In this document: piece by piece, positions 16,332-21,945 of the stretch | Numbering within the stretch: position 1 is the stretch's first letter | Layout: the number at the start of each line of letters is the position of its first letter | Source: Acidobacteriota bacterium | GTDB lineage: Bacteria; Acidobacteriota; Blastocatellia; Pyrinomonadales; Pyrinomonadaceae | Direction: 5' to 3' | NCBI GenBank assembly: GCA_023436495.1 | Contig: JAEZIT010000056.1 | Location: 1-21,945, forward strand | Length of the DNA: 21,945 bases | The notes under the pieces: generated by a model | What the model was told of the DNA's origin: nothing | What the model saw: the letters and a program-made list of their open reading frames with translations, nothing else | Databases searched by the model: none | Position numbers and translations under genes: made by a program

Positions 16332-17690
16332 ATGATGCTGGAGAAACTTGCAGATCGGCGGTGGGATGAGGTCCGAGCGGCCCTGCTGGATATGCATCCG
16401 AGCGAGGCGGCGGACGCCATCGAAAAGCTGCCCGCCGGCGAAAGGACCGTCGCGTACCGGCTTTTACCCGAAGCGGCTGCGTCGGACGTGTTTGGGTACC
16501 TCGACTCGACGACGCAGCAAAGCATCATCAATAACCTTGGCAAACGCGAAGTGGCGGCGATCCTCGACGATATGTCGCCGGACGACCGCACGTTCTTTCT
16601 CGAAAAACTGCCGCCACACGTTCTAAAGGAGACGCTGAATTTGCTTTCGGACGAAGGGCGCAGCGTCGCGAGTTCACTCCTCGGGTACGAGAAGAACAGC
16701 GTCGGGCGCCTCATGACGCCTTATTACATTCAGGCGCGCCCCGGCTGGACGGTCGACGAAACGTTCGCGCATATACGCGAATTCGGCAGGAAGGCGGAAA
16801 CCCTGAACATTGTTTACGTGGTCAACCGCGAACAGCAGCTCATTGACGACGTCCGCATAGGTGATCTGTTGATGGCTCGGCCGGAAACACGCGTGGAGGA
16901 ACTTATGGACAATCGGTTCATAGCCCTTCCTGACACTATGGACCGAGAGGAGGCCGTCGAGATGTTCCGGAAATATGACCGCACGGCCCTGCCGGTCATA
17001 ACCGGCAACGGTGTGCTGGTCGGCATAGTCACGGTAGACGATATCCTTGACGTAGCGGCGGCAGAGGCGACCGAGGACATACAAAAATTCGGCGGTGTTG
17101 AAGCACTGGACCTGCCGTATACCGAAACGCCCCTGCCGGAGATGGTAAGAAAGCGTGCCGGATGGTTGATAATTCTTTTTTTCGGCGAGATGATGACCGC
17201 CTCGGCGATGGGTTATTACGACAAGCAGATAGAGAAGGCCGTCGTGCTCGCGTTGTTCGTCCCGCTGATAATCTCGTCAGGCGGAAACAGCGGTTCGCAG
17301 GCGGCGACCCTGATAATACGGGCGATGTCGCTGAAGGAATTGACCCTGCGTGATTGGTGGTATGTAATGAAGCGCGAGATCTTTTCCGGGTTCACGCTTG
17401 GCGTGATATTAGGCGTCATCGGTTTCGCGCGGATCGCAATATGGCAGAAGCTCGGTCTTTTCGATTATTCGGAACATTGGCCTCTGGTCGCTCTGACGAT
17501 CTTTTTCTCACTGATCGGCATCGTTCTGTGGGGGACGCTCACCGGGTCGATGATCCCGTTCATCTTGAAACGTTTCGGGTTCGACCCTGCCACATCGTCC
17601 GCGCCGTTTGTCGCAACACTCGTCGACGTTACCGGGCTGATCATCTATTTCAGCATCGCCGTAGCAGTCCTCACGGGCACACTTTTATGA
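16332..17690 (+). CDS. mgtE: Magnesium transporter MgtE
   Basis: 452 residues, the usual MgtE size. The cytoplasmic N domain (1-120) has the helical MHPSEAADAIEKLP-type repeats, the CBS pair covers about 128-250 (SVGRLMTPYYI, VGIVTVDDILD), and five membrane helices follow from about 275. The pore signature SGGNSGSQAATL and the acidic site in TLVDVTGLIIYF are present. MgtE is a homodimeric Mg2+ channel in the inner membrane, closed when Mg2+ binds the N and CBS domains. The start is taken as ATG 16332 (ATG 16335 is equally possible), because GAGGG at 16322-16326 is then well placed; the GTG at 16320 would overlap that site. Its stop overlaps the start of the RHS fragment downstream (ATGA at 17687-17690). 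Confidence 0.95.
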   Translation: MMLEKLADRRWDEVRAALLDMHPSEAADAIEKLPAGERTVAYRLLPEAAASDVFGYLDSTTQQSIINNLGKREVAAILDDMSPDDRTFFLEKLPPHVLKETLNLLSDEGRSVASSLLGYEKNSVGRLMTPYYIQARPGWTVDETFAHIREFGRKAETLNIVYVVNREQQLIDDVRIGDLLMARPETRVEELMDNRFIALPDTMDREEAVEMFRKYDRTALPVITGNGVLVGIVTVDDILDVAAAEATEDIQKFGGVEALDLPYTETPLPEMVRKRAGWLIILFFGEMMTASAMGYYDKQIEKAVVLALFVPLIISSGGNSGSQAATLIIRAMSLKELTLRDWWYVMKREIFSGFTLGVILGVIGFARIAIWQKLGLFDYSEHWPLVALTIFFSLIGIVLWGTLTGSMIPFILKRFGFDPATSSAPFVATLVDVTGLIIYFSIAVAVLTGTLL

Positions 17691-18838
17691 CTTACGAGTC
17701 AGGCGAAACAACCATCTTCGCCTATGACGCTTCGAACAGATTGGTCGCGGAGTATTCGACGGTCGTGGAACCGCCCGCGACGGCCAAGACGAGCTATTTG
17801 ACAAACGACCACCTCGGCAGCCCGAGGATCACGACCGACCAGTTTGGCCAGGCCGCATCCCGCCGCGATTTCCATCCTTTCGGCGAAGAGATCTTCAGGG
17901 CGGGCTACGGCTCGGATTCAGTAAGGCAGAAATTCACCGGCTATGAACGTGACGGCGAAACGGCTCTCGACTTCGCGCAGGCACGAATGTACAACTACCG
18001 GCACGGACGATTCACTGCTGTTGACCCGCTGATGGCGAGTGCAAGTCCGGATAATCCGCAAAGCTGGAACCGCTACAGCTACACGTTTAATAATCCTCTA
18101 AATTTTGTCGACCCCACCGGCGAAATGACTGATTACGTCGATGACCGGACTGGAAAGATCACGCATATCGACGACGAGAAAGATCAGGTAATAGCCACCA
18201 CAACGACAGTAATAAACAGGATGCAAGAACTGGCAAATCAGGGGGATAGAAGCGCGTATAACACCACTCTAGGGGCGTTAGAATCCAACGACGTAACCAA
18301 TCTTCACATGACGAGGCATGAATTCATGTCAAGGGCTTCCACAACCTATGCTGAAAGTAGTTTCCCGTGGTCATCTGGAGATGAGCTGGCAAATGAGATG
18401 AATGCCATTGCATGGGTCAATACTAGAAACGGCGAAGCATACGGGGCGAGAAGTCCAGATGCGCAACGATACAATAACACTGCGTTCGGTAATCAGGATG
18501 ACAAGATGAAGCTGGCCAATCTCGCGATTGTGAATCAGCTGAGGGGTGGCCCTGACCCTAGTAATGGTGCTGGGTTTTGGGACGGAATGGAGCAGGCACA
18601 ATTTCCGGATTCTAACAAAAGTCGATCAGTTAAAGTTACGACTAGCGATGGAAGACACCAGTCGTGGGAGCTTCACAAAAACACGATTGGCTGGAGTATT
18701 TCTGATGAACACTATGCGAAGTGGAAGAAGAATATCGGAGGCTCGTTTCGAGCGCCCCAGGTCAGTAAGACAGCGGCAGGAAAAATCGGGTACCATTCGA
18801 CCGCTGTATGGGGCCGGACAATTTTCTGGAGGAAATAA
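17687..18838 (+). CDS. RHS core end with SleB-like cell-wall hydrolase domain (orphan effector tip)
   Basis: 383 residues if started at ATG 17687. Residues 1-147 are the end of an RHS core: TTIFAYDASNRLVAEYS, NDHLGSPR, DFHPFGEE, KFTGYERD, ALDFAQARMYN, GRFTAVDP, WNRYSYTFNNPLNFVDPTG. Residues 148-383 are the variable tip. It has landmarks of SleB-type cell-wall hydrolases: E223 in YAESS, AIAWVNTRNG (240-249), GGPDPSNGAGFWDG (287-300) and an end GYHSTAVWGRTIFWR; that call is from pattern only. It lacks the N-terminal delivery part and most of the core, so it is an orphan tip, though its ATG overlaps the mgtE stop and could be translated by coupling. The same frame stays open further upstream inside mgtE by chance. 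Its stop overlaps the start of the next gene by one base (TAATG). Confidence 0.75.
   Translation: MTYESGETTIFAYDASNRLVAEYSTVVEPPATAKTSYLTNDHLGSPRITTDQFGQAASRRDFHPFGEEIFRAGYGSDSVRQKFTGYERDGETALDFAQARMYNYRHGRFTAVDPLMASASPDNPQSWNRYSYTFNNPLNFVDPTGEMTDYVDDRTGKITHIDDEKDQVIATTTTVINRMQELANQGDRSAYNTTLGALESNDVTNLHMTRHEFMSRASTTYAESSFPWSSGDELANEMNAIAWVNTRNGEAYGARSPDAQRYNNTAFGNQDDKMKLANLAIVNQLRGGPDPSNGAGFWDGMEQAQFPDSNKSRSVKVTTSDGRHQSWELHKNTIGWSISDEHYAKWKKNIGGSFRAPQVSKTAAGKIGYHSTAVWGRTIFWRK
17933..17949 (+). repeat. RHS core direct repeat, copy 1
   Basis: TTCACCGGCTATGAACG, identical to 20199-20215. It begins a stretch of about 80 bases with recognisable similarity between the two RHS cores (FTGYERD...DFAQAR...N.RHGRFT). 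Such shared core is the expected site of homologous exchange between RHS modules. Confidence 0.85.
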
Positions 18839-19689
18839 TGAGAATCTTGACCTGCCTATTAGTTAGTTTTGCGTGTTTTTGGGGTTGTTCGAATAATGGG
18901 CAAAATTCTGAAAATATCCCGGTGGTTACAGCAAACCAAAGTCCGGGAAATTCGGTGAGTCTAAATGCGGTTCCAAGCCCCTCTGAAACACCACAAATTG
19001 TGGAAAAGCCCAAGATTGTCGGCAGTTTCAGGGTCGATTTTTATGAAGATAACAAGCTATTTGGCAGCTCCTTTTACAGTGATGGAAGATGTATAAAAAC
19101 TATTGATTACAACACGGAGACGAAAAAGAAAGAAAGCGAAACGATATATTTCTATAAGAAAAACGGTGAGCTTGATTACGCAAAAAAAGACGGAGCGATT
19201 GTTTCAAAAGATGATTATCTTGAGATTGATAGGTCGGCAGGCGATTCGGTCTTCTATTATGATGTCATCAAATCCAAAGGCGTAGAGTTTCCATTTGCCG
19301 ATATCGTTCCACAGGAGATTAAAGATATCTCGGATATCTTATCCATCGCGGACAATTACAGCGATTTCAAGACGGAGGATCAACGAGAAGGAAACAGAAG
19401 GGTTCTCAAATTCATCGGCTTTAATAAAACGCACAGATTTCATCATTCCCCGATGGCGATGCTTATCGGTGAGGGTGATTTTATACGTGTTCAAGACTAT
19501 GAGTTGACGTTGGAAAACAACTATCCAACCAAAGAATCTTTAAAGACCGACGACGGGGAGTTGACCAAAACGTACTCTTACAAAGATGGGCAACTAGCTG
19601 GCGTGGTTTATAAATTCACTGATCTGCAAAATCGAACCAATTCGCTGGAGAAGCGGTTTGAATATCACGGGTTGAATCAGAAACCTTAA
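18838..19689 (+). CDS. Lipoprotein, candidate immunity protein of the first RHS tip
   Basis: 283 residues with a short lipoprotein signal (MRILTCLLVSFACFWGC; lipid-accepting Cys17), then a Ser/Asn/Pro-rich linker to about residue 60 and a body with several Y-x-x-x-G-x-L type turns (FYSDGRCIKTIDY, YFYKKNGELDY, YSYKDGQLAG) reminiscent of beta-rich repeats in immunity-type proteins. No known family is recognised. GGAGGAA lies just before the ATG, and the start overlaps the RHS tip stop, so the pair is translationally coupled. An envelope-anchored partner fits a tip that would attack peptidoglycan. It is AT-rich and Lys-rich compared with the housekeeping genes, suggesting acquisition with the tip. 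Immunity function is inferred from position and localisation. Confidence 0.6.
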   Translation: MRILTCLLVSFACFWGCSNNGQNSENIPVVTANQSPGNSVSLNAVPSPSETPQIVEKPKIVGSFRVDFYEDNKLFGSSFYSDGRCIKTIDYNTETKKKESETIYFYKKNGELDYAKKDGAIVSKDDYLEIDRSAGDSVFYYDVIKSKGVEFPFADIVPQEIKDISDILSIADNYSDFKTEDQREGNRRVLKFIGFNKTHRFHHSPMAMLIGEGDFIRVQDYELTLENNYPTKESLKTDDGELTKTYSYKDGQLAGVVYKFTDLQNRTNSLEKRFEYHGLNQKP

Positions 19690-19751
19690 GGTTATCTTTT
19701 ACTTTCGGCTTGTCTTTGCTGGCTGATGAAGGCTTCGAGAGGGAGAAATTT

Positions 19752-20198
19752 ATGATAAAAATAATTCTTGCGACATTTCTTTTGTTTTGTCTTGACACAG
19801 CTTACGCGCAAGATCTTCGTCATTGCCGAAAAGTTAAAAGTAGTGAAACGACTTGCTGGGGTTGGATTAAGGGACATACAGCAGTCGAGGGGGGAACGGT
19901 CAAAGAAATTCGAGGCAAAGTTGTCGACCCCAACGAAGAACCTGTTCCCGATGCTCTTATCGAAGTCTATGACAATCCAGATTTGGATTTTGACAAGCGT
20001 AAAAGAGTTGCGGCTTGTCGCGTTGGAATAAACGGCAAGTTTCGTTTTAAGGGTTTGCGTCCGGGTAAATATGAATTACGCGGGAGCTATTGTGGCGGAG
20101 CGGGCTTTGATGCTGGACATACGATTGTAACACTTGAGCCGAAAGACCGAGTTGCTTCTAAAGCTGATACTTTGGTGACTTTAAATCTTAGTCACTAG
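19752..20198 (+). CDS. Small secreted protein with carboxypeptidase-regulatory-like (beta-sandwich) domain
   Basis: 148 residues. A signal peptide (MIKIILATFLLFCLDTAYA) is followed by about 45 residues with Cys and Trp, then a CarboxypepD_reg-like domain: IRGKVVDPNEEPVPDALIEVYDN, GKFRFKGLRPGKYELRGSY. Such domains are small immunoglobulin-like sandwiches found in many exported proteins and carry no catalytic residues. The start ATG 19752 is chosen for the signal peptide and GAGGGAG about 8 bases upstream. It follows the lipoprotein gene by 62 bases and its TAG stop is followed at once by the second RHS core fragment. It may be a further immunity or accessory protein of the first module, or an unrelated passenger; not decidable here. 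Confidence 0.6.
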   Translation: MIKIILATFLLFCLDTAYAQDLRHCRKVKSSETTCWGWIKGHTAVEGGTVKEIRGKVVDPNEEPVPDALIEVYDNPDLDFDKRKRVAACRVGINGKFRFKGLRPGKYELRGSYCGGAGFDAGHTIVTLEPKDRVASKADTLVTLNLSH

Positions 20199-20215
20199 TT
20201 CACCGGCTATGAACG
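20199..20215 (+). repeat. RHS core direct repeat, copy 2
   Basis: Identical to 17933-17949. The preceding base is the last of the TAG stop codon of the secreted-protein gene, so RHS homology starts exactly at this boundary. Confidence 0.85.
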
Positions 20216-21050
20216 GGATAATGAGTCTGACCTCGACTTTGCACAGGCGCGTTACTACAATAATCGGCACGGCAGATTTACTTCGCCGGACCCAGTAGCA
20301 GGAGGACGCGGATTACCTCAGTCCCTGAACCGGTATGTCTACGTTGGGAACAGACCGTAAGTTTTCGTCGATCCAAACGGCTTGGAATGGGTAAACAAGG
20401 ACGGACGGCCAATTTGGGTTAAGCCGGATGATTATGCAAAACAAAAGGAAGAGGGGACGGCATTACCGCTATGGGATCAGGATCGTATGAAGTATGACAG
20501 CGGGGAAGGGACTGTAACCCTAGACCCACGGGGTCCGAATCCTGAGACGCCTTGGGGTTGGACGCTCGATAGTGTGGCCGTCGGAGATCCAAACGAAACG
20601 GCACTCGATCCTTCCGTGCCCGCAGAAAATCGAGCTGAAAGCACGGCGACCGACACCCCGCCGTTGGTTATGGGTTCAATCGGAGACCCTCGACGTAATT
20701 GGTACATTATCTATCTAGACGCTCGCGCACGACGTTCAAGGGCGCAGGCTTTATTTCCGGATTCGCGAGGATTGGATGCGGAACGACATCGTTGGGCGAC
20801 GCGTCAAACCGCGTTAAGATGGGGAACCGGAACGGCTCGGACCCTGGGGTTGTTAAACGAACTGCAAGGTTTTATTTTTCACGATTTACAACCGTTAGCG
20901 AGCGATGCACTACGAGCTAGGCAGTCGGGTTTCTTTATTTCCACACGGCGGCAGTGGGCTTTTCAATGGTCAGACCTGCAACACAATGAGCGTGGAATAA
21001 ATGAGGCAAGAATTATTATGAATCAACCTGAGAACAACGTTCCAAAATAG
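20199..21050 (+). pseudogene. RHS core end with variable tip, interrupted by a nonsense codon
   Basis: The frame opens directly on FTGYERDNESDLDFAQARYYN and runs through GRFTSPDP, SLNRYVYVGNRP, an in-frame TAA at 20358-20360, then VFVDPNGLEW. Related cores usually have an aromatic residue at the interrupted place, so TAC to TAA is likely. After the core, ~220 codons form the tip: a Pro-rich linker, then D-AERHRWATRQTALRWGTGTA, NELQGFIFHDL and DLQHNERGINEA. The R-H ... N-E-x-x-G ... D-L-x-x-N-E-x-G arrangement recalls DUF6973-like C-terminal domains of RHS proteins, low confidence. There is no start codon or ribosome site before the core, so it is a silent orphan tip; a TTG at 20382 after the stop lacks support as a start. 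A lipoprotein gene follows after 4 bases. Confidence 0.75.
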
Positions 21051-21054
21051 TCCA

Positions 21055-21363
21055 ATGCAAAGTGTAAATAAAGCTAAAAACTATAAGAGATACCTTTATT
21101 TTTCAATCCTCCTCCTTCTAACTTTGGTTTCTATTTCGTGCGGAAGGCTGAGTCAGAAAACCGCAAACGAAGCTTTTTTGAAAGAAAATCCGACTTATAC
21201 TATCGTTTCTTCAGAAACTGGTGAAGGTTGGGAGGGGGTCGGGTATCATCATTTCGTTTACAAGAAGCCAGATGATGAAAATGTTTATAAAGAAGTTTGG
21301 ACTTTTGTGCAACAGGATGACGGCACTTGGAAGGTAACAAGTCGGTGGACTCCGAAAGAGTGA
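21055..21363 (+). CDS. Small lipoprotein, candidate immunity protein of the second RHS tip
   Basis: 102 residues. After a basic N terminus (MQSVNKAKNYKRYLY) comes a hydrophobic stretch ending in VSISC, a plausible lipobox with Cys29, then about 70 residues holding TYTIVSSETGEGWEGVGYHHF and VYKEVWTFVQQDDGTWKVTSRW, a small beta-rich body with no family I recognise. It starts 4 bases after the stop of the second RHS tip, the normal spacing of an effector-immunity pair. Its TGA stop sits where the next RHS core fragment begins. It may still be expressed while its partner is dead. Immunity role inferred from position. Confidence 0.6.
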   Translation: MQSVNKAKNYKRYLYFSILLLLTLVSISCGRLSQKTANEAFLKENPTYTIVSSETGEGWEGVGYHHFVYKKPDDENVYKEVWTFVQQDDGTWKVTSRWTPKE

Positions 21364-21945
21364 TGCACGACATCTTAGGACGCGTGACGCGGAGCAGGCA
21401 GACTACGGATGGTATCGAATACGGGGGCGGGAGCGATCCGTCGCGGTGGATGACGTACACTTACAACCTCTCCGGGCATTGGTTGAGCAGCAGTATCCGA
21501 GCGGGCGTGTGGTGAAGCATGTGATAGACAACAGCGGTGATCTTTCGATGATGCAGAGCGGGAGGCGCTGGGGACGAACGGTGTTTGTGCGTCGAGTGCC
21601 GGGCTGTGGAACTACGCGAAGAACTTCACATACAACGCGGCAGGTGCGGTGACTTCGATGCAGTTAGGCAACGGCCGCTGGGAATCGACCGTGTTCAACT
21701 CAAGGCTGCAGCCGACACAGATCGCACTCGGCTCGACCGGCACCGGTGCCCGGGCTCATGACCTCCTGAAGCTCGATTACAGCTACGGAGGGGCGAACAA
21801 CAACGGCAACGTCCTGAGCCAGACGATCACGGTACCGGCGGCCGGGCAGACTGCGGGTTTTGTCGCGACGCAAGTTTACACGTACGATCCGCTTAACCGA
21901 ATCAAGCAGGCGGCCGAGACGATCCCGAACCAGGCAGGCTGGCAG
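21363..21945 (+). pseudogene. RHS core fragment with two frameshifts, continuing beyond the window
   Basis: RHS/YD-repeat core in three frames: HDILGRVTRSRQ...WMTYTYNLSG up to about 21475; then ALVEQQYPSGRVVKHVIDNSGDLSMMQS to about 21560; then EALGTNGVCASSAGLWNYAKNF...NGRWESTVFN...YTYDPLNRIKQA, open to the end of the window. Each change fits loss of one base, both in short G runs. It begins mid-core directly after the lipoprotein stop, with no start signal. The fragment lies further upstream in the core than the two tips before it, so more core and perhaps another tip should follow to the right. Either a decaying remnant or, if the shifts are sequencing errors, a continuous core fragment. Confidence 0.75.

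Larger units (their letters stand above)
17687..21945 (+). other. Array of RHS core fragments with C-terminal effector domains and lipoprotein genes
   Basis: A run of three RHS core fragments in the same orientation, at 17687, 20199 and 21363, each starting at a different point of the core and each abutting the stop codon of the gene before it. The first two continue into unique C-terminal domains, each followed by a lipoprotein gene at 1- to 4-base spacing. This matches the orphan tip/immunity modules known around Rhs and CdiA loci, which are displaced when a new tip recombines into the core. The non-core segments, above all 18840-19700, are visibly AT-rich against the rest of the window, a sign of separate origin. 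No recombinase gene is in view. Confidence 0.75.

Noticed and set aside
17354..17686. Upstream extension of the first RHS frame inside mgtE
   Set aside because: The peptide there has no RHS features and mgtE fully occupies this DNA in another frame; RHS similarity starts at about 17690.

Overview
The window reads as a chromosomal segment of a Gram-negative, aerobic, heterotrophic bacterium. The SdhB/SdhC style, the LDH-like malate dehydrogenase, the exported subtilase and the RHS core wording (DHLGSP, FTGYERD, FHPFGEE) suggest Acidobacteriota, possibly Blastocatellia. This is inference from protein flavour only; there is no rRNA or other phylogenetic marker here.

Layout. (1) 1-8.3 kb, housekeeping and signalling: the C-terminal part of phosphoenolpyruvate synthase; a STAS protein overlapping an HD-GYP phosphodiesterase by ATGA; on the opposite strand a SpoIIAA-like protein, a short MgtC/SapB membrane protein and a LysR regulator; then a plus-strand succinate dehydrogenase operon sdhC-sdhA-sdhB divergent from the LysR gene. 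(2) 8.3-15.6 kb, all minus strand: a membrane PAS-GGDEF-EAL protein, a GNAT acetyltransferase, a large exported S8 protease and malate dehydrogenase. (3) 15.6-17.7 kb: a 0.7 kb gene-poor stretch, then the Mg2+ channel MgtE. (4) 17.7-21.9 kb, accessory: a chain of RHS (polymorphic toxin) fragments, two of them a core end plus unique C-terminal domain followed at once by a small lipoprotein gene (toxin-immunity architecture), then the start of a further, frameshifted RHS core that runs off the window.

Two regions stand out. First, between its signal peptide and its propeptide the S8 protease carries a domain that lines up with the first AAA+ module of ClpA/ClpB/ClpC. It keeps Walker B but has lost Walker A, the pore loop and the arginine finger, so it looks like an exported pseudo-ATPase. 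The same protein ends in a tract of near-perfect VLIGDG hexapeptides. Second, the RHS array has modules whose core homology begins within a few bases of the stop codon of the preceding gene (mgtE, a secreted protein gene, a lipoprotein gene). The first tip looks like a SleB-type cell-wall hydrolase and could be translated by coupling to mgtE; the second is broken by a nonsense codon; the third core fragment has two apparent frameshifts. It reads as a graveyard or reservoir of displaced effector-immunity modules.

Functionally, PEP synthase, malate dehydrogenase and succinate dehydrogenase belong to central carbon metabolism, and two c-di-GMP enzymes plus the STAS protein mark signalling, but nothing in the window ties these groups into one pathway. 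No tRNA, rRNA, CRISPR, integrase or transposase was seen.
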